64,000 nucleotides of DNA, from positions 4,847,032-4,911,031 of the forward strand of contig NZ_CP048031.1 in the NCBI RefSeq assembly GCF_010092445.1, in the 5' to 3' direction. The position numbers were made by a program, and so were the translations under genes. This document shows positions 27,439-36,655 of the stretch, piece after piece. How positions within the stretch are numbered: position 1 is the first letter of the stretch; each line of letters opens with the position of its first letter. The stretch comes from Shewanella sp. Arc9-LZ (lineage in GTDB: Bacteria > Pseudomonadota > Gammaproteobacteria > Enterobacterales > Shewanellaceae). Below the pieces are notes generated by a model, which saw only the letters and a list, made by a program, of their open reading frames with translations, did not search any database and was not told where the DNA came from.

Positions 27439-28890
27439 ATGTCTGAAAATATTATTCAAATATCCGTATTTACCATTGTAACGGCAATGATTGGGTTATT
27501 AACGTACATAAAATGTCGTGGCAGCAACCGTCAACAAAGCACACAAAATAAAGAATATTTTCTCGCTGGGGGCGGCTTAAGTTGGGTGTTTGTGGCAGGG
27601 TCTATCACCCTAACAAATTTAAGTACTGATCAGCTGGTGGGCATGAACGGTAACCAAATGGCACTGCTAGCATGGTGGGAGTTCTCTGCTGTGATTGGCC
27701 TGATTATTCTGGCTAAATTATTCTTACCCGTTTATTACAAGTATAACTGTACCACCACAACTGAGTTGTTGGAAAAAAGATATAATAACAAGCATATACG
27801 AGCCGTTATTGGGTCTATATTCTTTTTAGGTAATGCTTTTATCTACATGCCAGCAGTGATTTATTCAGGCTCTCTGTTTATGCAGACCATGTTTAATGTC
27901 GACATTCCACTTATGTATATTGCTGTTGCATTTGCGACGCTAGGCGCAGTTTATGCTTTCTTCGGAGGGTTACGCGCGGTAGCCGTATCAGACACCTACT
28001 CTGGAGTATTATTACTGGGCATGGCCATTTTTGTGGTGTATCTAGCCCTAAATGCGATTAATTATGACTTATCTGATATTCCGGTAGAACGACTCACCTT
28101 CATTGGTGGTGATGATTCGCCTTTACCTTGGCACACCCTACTAACCGGAATGATTTTCATCCAAATGTTCTATTGGGGTACCAACCAAACCATTACTCAA
28201 CGTGCCATGGCCGCACCCACACTAAAAGAAGCTCAAAAAGGCGTATTTGCTGCAGCAGGTATTCGTATTCTAATCGTACCGGCTATCGTGGTTATTCCTG
28301 GGATTGTGTCATACAAACTGTATGGTGATATTGGTGACGCTGCATACGGGCGAATTGTAGGTGACCTCATGCCAACGTGGTTAACGGGTGTATTTGCCGC
28401 CGCAATGGCTGCGGCAGTATTATCGACATACAACAGTTTACTAAACTCAGCGACGGCGCTGTATGTGTGTGACATTCACGAAGCCTATATTAAAAAAGAC
28501 CCTAACGTGGTGCGCTTAAGCGGTTGGGTTACATTATTACTCAGTATTTTAACTCTTACATTAGTGCCTATTTATCAACAAGCCGAAAGTATCATCAACT
28601 TATTACAACAGTTAAATGGTTTACTCAGCATGCCTATTCTGTCGATATTTATTGTAGGCTTAGTGTTTAAAAATATAGATGCCAGAGCGGGGATCGGTGC
28701 GGTTATATTTGGAGTAATGCTATATGCCTCACTAACATTTGAATTTTCCCCATTCTATTCAAGCTGGCACTACATTCACTTAATGCCAGTCACATTAGCC
28801 GCCTGCATCACCTTTGCGTTAGTCTCAAACCGCTTTGTGTTTGGCAACACGATTCAATTTGCCAAAGGCGACGAGATAGAAACGGCTTAG
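27439..28890 (+). CDS. Sodium:solute symporter (SSS family), probable galactose/galactoside importer
   Basis: An inner-membrane Na+-coupled transporter of 483 residues with about 13 hydrophobic segments. It resembles sugar transporters of the SGLT type: FLAGGGLSWVFVAGSITLTNLS near residues 38-60, GMNGNQMALLAWWEF near 65, a conserved FYWGTNQTITQRAMAA segment near 245, and NSLLNSATALYVCDIHEAY near 340. The ATG at 27439 has AAGGGA upstream; the TTG at 27421 overlaps it. As the last gene of the halogenase-sapC operon it would bring the periplasmic product into the cytoplasm, where GalK, the SDR or the glycosidases act. Confidence 0.9.
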   Translation: MSENIIQISVFTIVTAMIGLLTYIKCRGSNRQQSTQNKEYFLAGGGLSWVFVAGSITLTNLSTDQLVGMNGNQMALLAWWEFSAVIGLIILAKLFLPVYYKYNCTTTTELLEKRYNNKHIRAVIGSIFFLGNAFIYMPAVIYSGSLFMQTMFNVDIPLMYIAVAFATLGAVYAFFGGLRAVAVSDTYSGVLLLGMAIFVVYLALNAINYDLSDIPVERLTFIGGDDSPLPWHTLLTGMIFIQMFYWGTNQTITQRAMAAPTLKEAQKGVFAAAGIRILIVPAIVVIPGIVSYKLYGDIGDAAYGRIVGDLMPTWLTGVFAAAMAAAVLSTYNSLLNSATALYVCDIHEAYIKKDPNVVRLSGWVTLLLSILTLTLVPIYQQAESIINLLQQLNGLLSMPILSIFIVGLVFKNIDARAGIGAVIFGVMLYASLTFEFSPFYSSWHYIHLMPVTLAACITFALVSNRFVFGNTIQFAKGDEIETA

Positions 28891-28908
28891 TAGGTAACAT
28901 CGATACCG

Positions 28909-28943
28909 GAGCGAACATTGACAAAATGTTCGCTCTTTTTTTT
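28909..28943 (+). terminator. Strong terminator after the symporter gene
   Basis: GAGCGAACATT and AATGTTCGCTC form an eleven-base stem with a short loop, followed by nine Ts. Confidence 0.92.
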
Positions 28944-28985
28944 TACCCTAAAAATCTAAATTAATGATAATTTAGGCCTTACTAA

Positions 28986-29012
28986 TCAAGAATGTTAGTA
29001 CTGTGCCGATAT
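28986..29012 (+). promoter_or_regulatory. FliA (sigma-28)-like promoter of the chemoreceptor gene
   Basis: TCAAGAAT (five of eight to TAAAGTTT), 11 bases, then GCCGATAT (seven of eight to GCCGATAA). Spacing is exactly that of flagellar sigma-28 promoters, and the site lies about 90 bases before the MCP start. Confidence 0.55.
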
Positions 29013-29104
29013 GATTAGCATTAGAAAAAAATGAATATAACTTCTCTTGTCTCTGGTCTTAGTTACACTGAGATCAAAAAATGACCCGATTAAGGTATTA
29101 ACCC

Positions 29105-30706
29105 ATGTTTAACGCTTTTAATACTATCAAAGCTCGTATTCTACTAGGCTATGCAGCTATTTTATTAATGACCCTAGTGGCGGCTGTTTTACTCAATAAC
29201 AGCAACCAAACCGTAAAACAAGAAGTTGGCGGGTTTGTCGATGGCACATTACCTGCGCTTAACAGCATTACACGGGTACAAAGTCTTGCCAAAGAACTGG
29301 TATTAATGGGTTATTCTTTATACGGTACAACCATCGACGTTACAGAGTTTAACCAGAATAAAGTTCAACTAGAAAAAAGTCTTAACGAGCAGTATCAACA
29401 ATTAAATACCGTAACATCTACCCAATTAATGCCGCAAATTGACGCGCTTAACGCGGCGTTATCGGCACTTGAAAACACCATGAGTAAATCATCGGTAGAT
29501 TGGGACAATGCCCGCAATCATTTAGGTACATTAAATGATAGTGCTAACGATCTAAAAGATCGTCTAGACATTCTCGCCGAAGAAATTTCGACTCAAGCCA
29601 ACCAAAATGCAATGAACATTCAAAGCGAACTTGGCTACAATACTATGCTCATTTTTGTATTAGTTGGACTCATGTTGGTTGTTGCAGTTGGGGCCTACTT
29701 AGCAGCACAAAAACAAATAGCCACTCCTATACAGCAACTGTCAAACGACCTCACCCGCATTGCGCAAAATCGTAATTTAAAAGCCAAACTGTCTGATGAA
29801 TGCATTGTTGAAATTAGTAATGTGGCCACCAGTGTTAATGGCTTAATTAACGTATTCCGTTTAGGAATGAATGAAGTACATGACGCCATCGCCAGTATTA
29901 GCCAAACCGTTGCCCAGTTAAGTAACACAACAGGTAAATCATCAGCCTCTGTGGATGAGCTTCAACACACTATTGTGAGTTTAGTAGATGTGATGTCGCA
30001 ACTTGAGCAGCAAATGGAGCAAAGTGTCGAACATTCACAAAGTGCATCAGATTCTGCTCAACAGGGTGCGCAGAGCATGGTTGAAGGGCAAAAAGAAGTT
30101 AAACAAACAGCTGACAGCATTAGCGTATTAGCTCAAGACATTGAAACGACTGCCAGCATGCTACTCACACTGCAAAATTCAGGTAAACAAGTGGCTACCG
30201 TGGTAAAAACCATTGCCGATATCGCCTCACAAACTAATTTATTGTCATTGAACGCAGCTATTGAAGCGGCTAGAGCCGGTGAAACAGGAAGAGGTTTTGC
30301 GGTAGTTGCAGATGAGGTTAGAACGTTAGCCTTACGCACACATAATTCAACTGTAGAAATAAATAAAATGCTCGCCAATATCGTTGATTCAATTCAATCT
30401 GCGGTCGACAATATGGCATCCAACCAACAAAAAGCACAACACTCCGTATCATTAGCAAATCAGTTAGTAGTAACACTTGAACAGAGCCGCCAACTTATTT
30501 TGTCTCTTGCCACAGTAAGCCAAGAATCAGCCATGCTAGCACAAGCATCACAGCAGCAGGCTCATACCGTTAAGCTTAAAGTACAAGACTTTACGCTATT
30601 AGGTGAATCTGTATCTGAGGGGAATCATCAAATTAGCGAGGCAGGTAATAAGTTGAGTAATTTAGCCGATAAGCTAACCGACACAGTCGATCAGTTTGAA
30701 CGCTAA
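29105..30706 (+). CDS. Methyl-accepting chemotaxis protein
   Basis: A 533-residue transmembrane chemoreceptor. Hydrophobic segments occur at about residues 10-30 and 177-198 and enclose a roughly 145-residue periplasmic helical-bundle sensor. A HAMP-like linker follows ([18 protein letters not shown]). The long cytoplasmic signalling coiled coil has the highly conserved hairpin tip [23 protein letters not shown] near residue 370, which contacts CheA and CheW. No C-terminal CheR-binding pentapeptide is evident. A sigma-28-like promoter fits flagellar-class expression. It lies just after the galactoside locus, so a galactoside-derived attractant is possible but unproved. Confidence 0.95.
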   Translation: MFNAFNTIKARILLGYAAILLMTLVAAVLLNNSNQTVKQEVGGFVDGTLPALNSITRVQSLAKELVLMGYSLYGTTIDVTEFNQNKVQLEKSLNEQYQQLNTVTSTQLMPQIDALNAALSALENTMSKSSVDWDNARNHLGTLNDSANDLKDRLDILAEEISTQANQNAMNIQSELGYNTMLIFVLVGLMLVVAVGAYLAAQKQIATPIQQLSNDLTRIAQNRNLKAKLSDECIVEISNVATSVNGLINVFRLGMNEVHDAIASISQTVAQLSNTTGKSSASVDELQHTIVSLVDVMSQLEQQMEQSVEHSQSASDSAQQGAQSMVEGQKEVKQTADSISVLAQDIETTASMLLTLQNSGKQVATVVKTIADIASQTNLLSLNAAIEAARAGETGRGFAVVADEVRTLALRTHNSTVEINKMLANIVDSIQSAVDNMASNQQKAQHSVSLANQLVVTLEQSRQLILSLATVSQESAMLAQASQQQAHTVKLKVQDFTLLGESVSEGNHQISEAGNKLSNLADKLTDTVDQFER

Positions 30707-30724
30707 AAATGGTAATTGAATAGA

Positions 30725-31483
30725 TTATCTCGGTGGTTTTTGTTTTAACCAAATCCAAAAGCCGCTGAGAGATACCATTAGTAATGCTAGCGCGAATAAG
30801 TCCCACAGCCAAACCGTTAATGATCCAAATAAGCGACCACTATGCAGATCTAGCATTACGCGTTGCCAATGTAAGTTAGCGCTGCGCGCAAGATTAACAA
30901 CCTCTTTATCCACGAATTTACTTTCACTCAGCCAAACAGGTGCTGTTAACGGCGCAATAGCTTGCCAATCGATGAGTTGCTCATCTGCTTGAAATACACC
31001 ATTTTCAGTATTTAACCACACCCGGCCATCAACAATCGCTAGCGCTAACAAACCAGACGGAAGTCCGGTGCTGGCATTTTGAGTTTCTTGTAACTGACCA
31101 AGATCATTAAATAAATACAGTTGCTGTGCATCTATGGCCACCAGCATGTTACCGACATAGCTGGCACTAATTAAGGTCGCATTGGACTCTAAAATCATAT
31201 GTTGGTTTTGCCACAATAGATTATCGGTAATATATAATGCAGTAGGTGCAACACCAAACTGAGCAACATGAGAAGGAGGAGCAATACCATAATAATCAAG
31301 CAACCACGACTGGGTAACCGGTGCTTGGTCTAAACCAAAATCATCACTGTGATTTATCGCTACGCCAGTCAGCACTAACAATAAGATAAATAACGCACTC
31401 GCTAATCCTAAGCGACGGTGCCAAGGACGAAGGGCTCGCAAAATCTTAAGTCTAAAACGGTTACGTCGAGATGTTTTTGTCAC
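30725..31483 (-). CDS. PepSY-associated membrane protein
   Basis: A 252-residue inner-membrane protein of the PepSY_TM type. A basic N-terminus and RPWHRRLGLASALFI-LLL (residues 18-45) form the first helix; the His-Arg pattern before it is typical. The periplasmic middle (45-220) contains no clear motif, and a final hydrophobic segment WLWDLFALALLMVSLSGFW is followed by a short positive tail (LKQKPPR). Members often work with FMN-binding proteins as membrane electron-transfer or ferric-reductase-like units. Last gene of a porin/FMN-binding/PepSY operon behind a Fur-like site, which supports a role in iron acquisition. Confidence 0.8.
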   Translation of the reverse strand: MTKTSRRNRFRLKILRALRPWHRRLGLASALFILLLVLTGVAINHSDDFGLDQAPVTQSWLLDYYGIAPPSHVAQFGVAPTALYITDNLLWQNQHMILESNATLISASYVGNMLVAIDAQQLYLFNDLGQLQETQNASTGLPSGLLALAIVDGRVWLNTENGVFQADEQLIDWQAIAPLTAPVWLSESKFVDKEVVNLARSANLHWQRVMLDLHSGRLFGSLTVWLWDLFALALLMVSLSGFWIWLKQKPPR

Positions 31484-31524
31484 ACTAACCTGCTTGAAAT
31501 GATCCGCTAGAATTGAAACGTGGT

Positions 31525-32055
31525 TTATTGCACCACATGCGCATGAAGTAACAATGCAATGCGCGATAACTTAGTTAACGCTCTTACTGATAATGTTGCA
31601 CCAGTAATCCCGTCTATATGCTTATCAAGCTGATGTTGGTCATCTAACTTGGCCAGCTTAAATTGGTCTGTAAAAAAATCATGACGAACCTCGTCACCGC
31701 GACTTTCACGATAAATTAGCACTTTAGTCCGCATAATTTGATGGTCTTTAATATGAATAGCCACCGTAATCGGCGATTCCTTGCCTATTTCGTCCATTAT
31801 CCAAACGGTTTCATCATTGTGTAGCCAGTAACGCATACGCATTTTATTAAAACGATGGGCTAAAATAGCTTCTACGGCTTGTTTGAGATCATCATCTAAC
31901 CACAACACTTTAGACTCGCCAGCATTGCCATTAAATGCTTGGCTAATAAAGGCGTCATTTGACTGATACTGTGTTGCTACAGCGCTAAATGCCGAAAAAT
32001 AAACAGCTAACCCCATCATAAATAACATCAAATATGATCGTAATATTGCCTGCAT
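31525..32055 (-). CDS. FMN-binding domain protein (periplasmic, covalent flavin type)
   Basis: A 176-residue protein with an N-terminal membrane segment or signal (MQAILRSYLMLFMMGLAVYFSAFS) and an FMN_bind domain ending in DGITGATLSVRAL. The Thr in that S/TGAT motif is where FMN becomes phosphodiester-linked in RnfG/NqrC-type proteins. I use the ATG at 32055, preceded by AAGGA; the longer frame to 32139 lacks a ribosome site. It lies between the porin and the PepSY gene in one orientation. The trio looks like a small extracytoplasmic flavin redox unit. The electron donor and acceptor cannot be read from the sequence. Confidence 0.83.
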   Translation of the reverse strand: MQAILRSYLMLFMMGLAVYFSAFSAVATQYQSNDAFISQAFNGNAGESKVLWLDDDLKQAVEAILAHRFNKMRMRYWLHNDETVWIMDEIGKESPITVAIHIKDHQIMRTKVLIYRESRGDEVRHDFFTDQFKLAKLDDQHQLDKHIDGITGATLSVRALTKLSRIALLLHAHVVQ

Positions 32056-32169
32056 ATCAATCCTTAGCCAAGAACAAAAATAAGGGTGCCGACAATATAC
32101 ACTGTTGGCACCCAAAATTTTACCGATAATCTGTTTCATCGATGCGTGCTTTTACTGAATGCTCAGCAA

Positions 32170-33345
32170 TTAGAACTGGTAACCAACACCTAGGTTGAAA
32201 CCGTCTGAATCTGCAGCGCCACCAATGTTTTCGTAATCAGCTTTAAACACTACGTTTTCGTGTAACCAGTAGTTAACACCCACGTTGGTTTGTTTTTTCT
32301 TAGTATCGGCACTATCACCCGCATTGTTGTCCCACTCGTTATAACGAGCAAACACACCAAACTGTTCATTAATGCGGTAAGAAGGCTCAATATAGAAACC
32401 ATTTTGCTTATCGCGACCTAATGCTTCAGCTTCTTTACCATCAATATCCCACTGGGCGAATAATGCCTTAACAGTGAAGTTTTCAATGCTGTAAATAGCG
32501 TGTGCTGTTAACAATGTAGCAGAAGCGCTATCAACACCAGCAGTCCCCTGAGTTAAGTCAGACTGATACTGAACCGTGGCAGCTAATTCTAAACCCGGTA
32601 CTGCAGTGTATTTTACGCGGCCGGTATAAGCTAAATCTTCGCCTTTCGCTTCAGATACTTTTTGACGACCGTTACGGATTTTATAGCCTGAGCTTTCGTC
32701 CAAATACAAACCCGAAGTCACAGCAGTGTCAAAAGCTAAACCTGGAGCGGCTTTAATATTAAGGTTTAAACCACCTTCCCACCATGTTGCAGGAATAATA
32801 TCTTTTTCTACCGGGTTACGCTCAACACCGTAAAATACCGTTGGTTCGTGAGTTTCGTTGATAATACCTACTGGCATTAAGAATAGACCCGCTTTAGCGG
32901 TAAGCATCTCATTAAAATCGTGCTCGATATAAGCTTGCTCTAGCTCAACTTCGCCATTTTGACTCTCACCGGCAATTGAGTGCTCAACTTCTAGTTCAGA
33001 GAAAAAACGAGTGGTGCTGTTAAACTCATGACCCACAAACAATACAAAACGGTGAAAATCGAATTCTTTTTTGTCGGTACCGGTTTGGTTATTGCTAATA
33101 TTGTTATAGTGTAATTCACCATAACCACCAATAGTGGTAGCCGACTTACTTGATGCGCTCGCTTCTACTACATCTGCAGTAGTTTCTACACGCTTTTCAG
33201 TTTGCTCAAGACGCTTTTCAAGATCTTTAAGCACTTTCTGCTGCTGCTCAATAATCTGACGTAGTTCAGTCGTTTCGTCAGAAGCCATAGCTTGATTGCT
33301 AGCCAAAAGACTAAATAGTGTTGCAGCAATTAACGTTTTTTTCAT
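32170..33345 (-). CDS. Outer-membrane porin with N-terminal coiled coil
   Basis: A 391-residue porin-like protein. The signal peptide ends at AMA-SDE (about residue 22). A heptad-rich coiled coil follows (about 24-62, LRQIIEQQQKVLKDLEKRL), probably a periplasmic trimerisation or peptidoglycan-contact stalk, and then a barrel of alternating strands ending in GFNLGVGYQF with the C-terminal Phe needed for BAM recognition. The style resembles the phosphate-selective porin O/P group but the substrate is not predictable. It is the first gene of the operon with the FMN-binding and PepSY proteins, and a Fur-like box lies about 60-80 bases upstream. Confidence 0.85.
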   Translation of the reverse strand: MKKTLIAATLFSLLASNQAMASDETTELRQIIEQQQKVLKDLEKRLEQTEKRVETTADVVEASASSKSATTIGGYGELHYNNISNNQTGTDKKEFDFHRFVLFVGHEFNSTTRFFSELEVEHSIAGESQNGEVELEQAYIEHDFNEMLTAKAGLFLMPVGIINETHEPTVFYGVERNPVEKDIIPATWWEGGLNLNIKAAPGLAFDTAVTSGLYLDESSGYKIRNGRQKVSEAKGEDLAYTGRVKYTAVPGLELAATVQYQSDLTQGTAGVDSASATLLTAHAIYSIENFTVKALFAQWDIDGKEAEALGRDKQNGFYIEPSYRINEQFGVFARYNEWDNNAGDSADTKKKQTNVGVNYWLHENVVFKADYENIGGAADSDGFNLGVGYQF

Positions 33346-33406
33346 ATCTCATCCCGATTAGACAATGTAAATGTAAATTTCGTGAATTATACATAACGAA
33401 CATGTT

Positions 33407-33425
33407 AATGCAAACCATTATCATT
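33407..33425 (-). promoter_or_regulatory. Fur-box-like site of the porin operon
   Basis: The minus strand reads AATGATAATGGTTTGCATT. The left half matches the Fur consensus GATAAT block exactly and the right half is degenerate. The position, 62-80 bases before the porin start, suits repression by iron-loaded Fur. Confidence 0.5.
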
Positions 33426-33430
33426 AAGTT

Positions 33431-33448
33431 TGTGATACGCATGTCACA
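33431..33448. promoter_or_regulatory. CRP-like palindrome with an eight-base spacer
   Basis: TGTGA and TCACA flank TACGCATG. The CRP/Vfr consensus has six bases between the arms and here there are eight, so CRP binding is uncertain even though the arms are perfect. It lies next to the Fur-like site. Confidence 0.3.
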
Positions 33449-33868
33449 TTATTAACAATCACAAATAACAGTGAAATGTCACAACAGATACAAATATTGA
33501 TAAAAAGAGTTAACACTGATGACGGGCCAGAATGATGTTATAAATTGGTAGAAACGGGGTTTTATTGAAATACAAATAGAGGTGCTAATCTGGTGCCGGA
33601 GTGAGTAAAAACCAACTTTTCGCGCCGACATTATCAGTTATAGATGAGCTAATATCTGCACAGAACATTAATCCAACTGAGTTCCATCGAGTAGGTAAAA
33701 ATACAATACTATAATGCTTTTAACAAAGATCTAAGTCTAACAAAACCTAACAGTTAGTTAAATACGTTGCCTTTCTAACGAACTGCTATAACCTAACTAA
33801 AACCTCTTCGTTTTGTCATTTATTTGTCCTCGATAGCTGGCTGAGCGCTCAATTTTTGAGACGGCCCA
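33449..33868. other. Intergenic region with a short unexplained reading frame
   Basis: About 420 bases between the porin operon promoter and the methyltransferase gene. The only protein-like item is a 37-codon frame starting at GTG 33601 (VSKNQLFAPTLSVIDELI..., stop at 33712-33714). It lacks a properly spaced ribosome site, so it could be a gene remnant. No RNA gene or terminator is obvious. Confidence 0.4.
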
Positions 33869-34534
33869 ATGACAGCTCTTCGCTTAAGCTACCAAACCGT
33901 TGAATTTGGTGACATAGATGTTCATCTATGCACCTTACGTAATAGTCAAGAATTTTATGACCCTACAGGTGTTGCTGAAAAACTCGGAATATCCTCTGCA
34001 AGCTGGCCTATTTTTGGCATTGTATGGCCATCAAGCTTAGTGCTGGCAAACTATATGTTGGATTACAAAACCGAAGGTAAAAGAATTCTAGAAATAGGCT
34101 GTGGAATCGCATTATCAAGCTTACTCCTCAACGAAAAACATGCCGATATTACCGCAACCGACTATCACCCAGAAGTAGAGCAGTTCCTTAACCGAAATAC
34201 AAAACTCAACAATGGTAAAAACATTGCTTTTGAGCGAGTAGATTGGGCTAATGACACCAGTAAGCTGGGACTTTTTGACGTCATCATTGGCAGCGATTTA
34301 CTCTATGAAGATGAGCATGTGCAGTTATTGGCTTATTTTATTAAAAACCATGCCAGTAAAAAATGTGACGTCATCATTGTAGACCCCGGTAGAGGTAGAA
34401 AGAATAAACTCAGTGTAAAATTAGCTGAGTTCGGTTTCATCAGCAGCCATTTTAAACCAATACACACCGACTATTTAGCTCTACCCTTTAAAGGCTACAT
34501 TCTGGTTTTTTCACGTGGTAATATCGTCACCTAA
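33869..34534 (+). CDS. Class I SAM-dependent methyltransferase (METTL21-like protein methyltransferase family)
   Basis: A 221-residue methyltransferase. The SAM-binding motif I is ILEIGCGIALSS (about residues 72-83), motif II ATDYHPEVEQFLNRN follows (about 96-110), then FERVDWAND and the DVIIGSDLLYEDEH motif (about 142-155). The D-L-L-Y-E motif and overall order resemble lysine methyltransferases of the METTL21/nicotinamide-N-methyltransferase-like group, so a protein substrate is plausible. The target is unknown. The ribosome site is weak (GAG). It stands alone between two long non-coding stretches. Confidence 0.8.
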   Translation: MTALRLSYQTVEFGDIDVHLCTLRNSQEFYDPTGVAEKLGISSASWPIFGIVWPSSLVLANYMLDYKTEGKRILEIGCGIALSSLLLNEKHADITATDYHPEVEQFLNRNTKLNNGKNIAFERVDWANDTSKLGLFDVIIGSDLLYEDEHVQLLAYFIKNHASKKCDVIIVDPGRGRKNKLSVKLAEFGFISSHFKPIHTDYLALPFKGYILVFSRGNIVT

Positions 34535-35032
34535 TCAAGTATTATTGCCATTATCGAATACGAGTAATCAGTGTGTTCAAATACTGGGATTCAGCAACGC
34601 CTGGCATAATTACTACCGAATGCTTGTGGCGTTGTGTTTGACGGTTAGCAAAAGCATCACGTTAATCACTCGATCTAAAACATCATCACAAGTCTGTAGG
34701 CATATTTGATTGTGCATCAACCACCAGCACCGTTTAATCTCGCTATAACGCAACAAAATACCTTTAATGCTGGATGGAATAAGCAATAATTACCGACTCA
34801 ACCGCCAGAATAGACATTAACCGCACCACACTAAGCCAACCATTTAATTATTTGTCAGGTTTTTAGGCTCAAAACAGGCTATGATCCCATTTTGTCGCCC
34901 CCTGGCTAATGCACTCAATTATTGAGGCATTACCCCAAGCCTATATTCAATTTCGATTAGGCTTATATGGCATCGTTATTAGATGCGCGATAACTCTTTT
35001 TACCCCTTTTATACTTTACATTAGGCAATACC
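34535..35032. other. Long intergenic region, possible gene relic
   Basis: About 500 bases with no convincing gene. A 34-codon frame on the minus strand (stop near 34610, start near 34710) reads like protein (CLQTCDDVLDRVINVMLLL) but ends in tandem stops, which suggests a decayed gene. Near 34939-34966 AAGCCTA and TAGGCTT form an inverted repeat without a T run. The rlmI promoter must lie at the right end, but I cannot place it with confidence. Confidence 0.4.
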
Positions 35033-36226
35033 ATGGCTATCAGAATTAAACTTAAACCTGGCCGCGAACGTTCATTAGAGCGTCGCCACCCTTGGATATT
35101 TTCCAATGGAATTCACAACGTCAATGGCGGAAAACCGCAAGCTGGTGACACTGTTGAAGTAGTGGCGCACGACGGGCATTGGCTCGGACGCGGTGCCTGG
35201 TCGCCAGAATCTCAAATCCAAGTGCGGATATGGACTTTCGACAAAGACGAAACTATCGATGCCGACTTCTTCGCCCGACGCATAAAAAGAGCCCAAGCAG
35301 GACGTGATGATTTGATTCGCGAACAAGGTCTAACGGGTTATCGCTTAATCGCCGCTGAATCGGACGGTTTACCCGGTATTACCATAGACCGTTATGCCAA
35401 CGTATTGGTTTGCCAACTGTTAAGCACTGGTGCTGAAAAATGGCGCGACACTATCGTTGAGCAACTGGTTCTTCAATATCCGGACTGCGCTGTCTATGAG
35501 CGCTCAGATGTCGACTCTAGAAAGAAAGAAGGCCTGACTCCGGTTGTAGGATTACTACACGGGGAGTTACCTGCTATGCCCGTCATCATCGAAGAAAACG
35601 GTATTAAGATTGCCGTCGATGTTGTTAAAGGTCATAAAACAGGTTTCTATCTGGATCAGCGTGACAACCGTGCTATGGCGGCTCGTTTCGTCAAAGGTAA
35701 GTCAGTACTTAACTGTTTCTGTTACACCGGTACTTTTGGCTTATATGCCGCCAAAGCAGGCGCTGCGAGTATTGAAAACGTCGATGTATCAACCTTAGCC
35801 CTACAAACTGCTCGCGATAATATGGCCATTAATAACCTTAATGATGACCATGTAAGCTATAACGAAGCTGACGTATTCAAATTACTACGCCAGTACCGAG
35901 ATGAAGGTAAAACCTTTGATGTTATTGTTTTAGACCCGCCTAAGTTTGCCGACAATAAGTCGCAACTCGATGGCGCATGTCGCGGTTATAAAGACATCAA
36001 TATGATTGCGATGCAATTACTTAATCCAGGTGGAATATTACTGACGTTCTCGTGTTCAGGCTTAATGCAGTCAGACCTATTCCAAAAAGTGGTTGCCGAT
36101 GCCGCACTTGATGCCAAGCGTGAAGTGCAATTTATTGAACGCATGCACCAAGCAAGTGATCACCCAATTAGTAGCGCATTCCCAGAAGGTTATTACCTGA
36201 AAGGACTAGTCGCTCGTGTTTGGTAA
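35033..36226 (+). CDS. rlmI: 23S rRNA m5C1962 methyltransferase
   Basis: Methylates cytosine 1962 of 23S rRNA. The 397-residue length and domain order fit RlmI: an N-terminal PUA domain (about 1-80, beginning [25 protein letters not shown]), a central linker domain with [20 protein letters not shown], and a Rossmann methyltransferase domain with [20 protein letters not shown] (about 222-242) and [16 protein letters not shown] (about 300). [11 protein letters not shown] carries the cysteine often found in m5C enzymes. It starts at ATG 35033 and ends before a clear terminator. Confidence 0.93.
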   Translation: MAIRIKLKPGRERSLERRHPWIFSNGIHNVNGGKPQAGDTVEVVAHDGHWLGRGAWSPESQIQVRIWTFDKDETIDADFFARRIKRAQAGRDDLIREQGLTGYRLIAAESDGLPGITIDRYANVLVCQLLSTGAEKWRDTIVEQLVLQYPDCAVYERSDVDSRKKEGLTPVVGLLHGELPAMPVIIEENGIKIAVDVVKGHKTGFYLDQRDNRAMAARFVKGKSVLNCFCYTGTFGLYAAKAGAASIENVDVSTLALQTARDNMAINNLNDDHVSYNEADVFKLLRQYRDEGKTFDVIVLDPPKFADNKSQLDGACRGYKDINMIAMQLLNPGGILLTFSCSGLMQSDLFQKVVADAALDAKREVQFIERMHQASDHPISSAFPEGYYLKGLVARVW

Positions 36227-36246
36227 TAGCTAAGTTTGACCAAATC

Positions 36247-36275
36247 AAAAAGGGAACAGTATCTGTTCCCTTTTT
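36247..36275 (+). terminator. Rho-independent terminator after rlmI
   Basis: AAAAAGGGAACAG pairs with CTGTTCCCTTTTT around a three-base loop, 20 bases after the rlmI stop. The A/T symmetry allows action in both directions. Confidence 0.9.
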
Positions 36276-36391
36276 GTTGGGTAAAATCGCTGTAAGCTCT
36301 ACGAAGTCTTATGCCGATAATATCAGTCACACAATCAAAACGCGTTTAAGTCAACATGAGTATTAGCCGCATCACGATATCTTGATCGGTT

Positions 36392-36655
36392 TTATGTTGG
36401 AACACCCAACTTAGGGTTAACACCGTAATCATTTACATCATGGCTGTCTTGAGCTAAGAAAACAATCAGAACAATTAAACCAATAATTGGGATTAATAGT
36501 ATTAATTGCCACCAGCCAGAGTGGCCTGTGTCATGTAACCTTCTAGCTGCAATACTAAGACTTGGAACTAATAGCGCAAGACTCACTATCGCTGAAATGG
36601 TATCTAAACCAAGTACAGCTAAGACAATATTCAGAATACCGACCCGTAAAAACAT
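36392..36655 (-). pseudogene. DUF805 membrane protein, apparently lacking its N-terminus
   Basis: The 87-residue frame contains the second half of a DUF805 protein: a hydrophobic segment, then LVPSLSIAARRLHDTGHSGWW (the family hallmark RRLHDTG.SGWW), a third hydrophobic segment and a hydrophilic tail ending NPKLGVPT. Full DUF805 proteins are about 110-130 residues and begin with a GRxxRxxYW motif before the first helix; neither that motif nor a ribosome site is visible upstream of 36655. It may be a 5'-truncated remnant, or a short product from a poorly marked start. Confidence 0.6.

Noticed and set aside
33431-33448. Standard CRP site upstream of the porin
   Set aside because: The arms are perfect but eight rather than six bases apart, so I list it only as a CRP-like palindrome with low confidence.
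34507-34526. Possible parS site (TTTCACGTGG) near the methyltransferase stop
   Set aside because: Only the central TTTCACGTG matches the parS palindrome; the right arm does not pair, and the site lies within a coding end far from parAB. No full-consensus parS was seen in the window.
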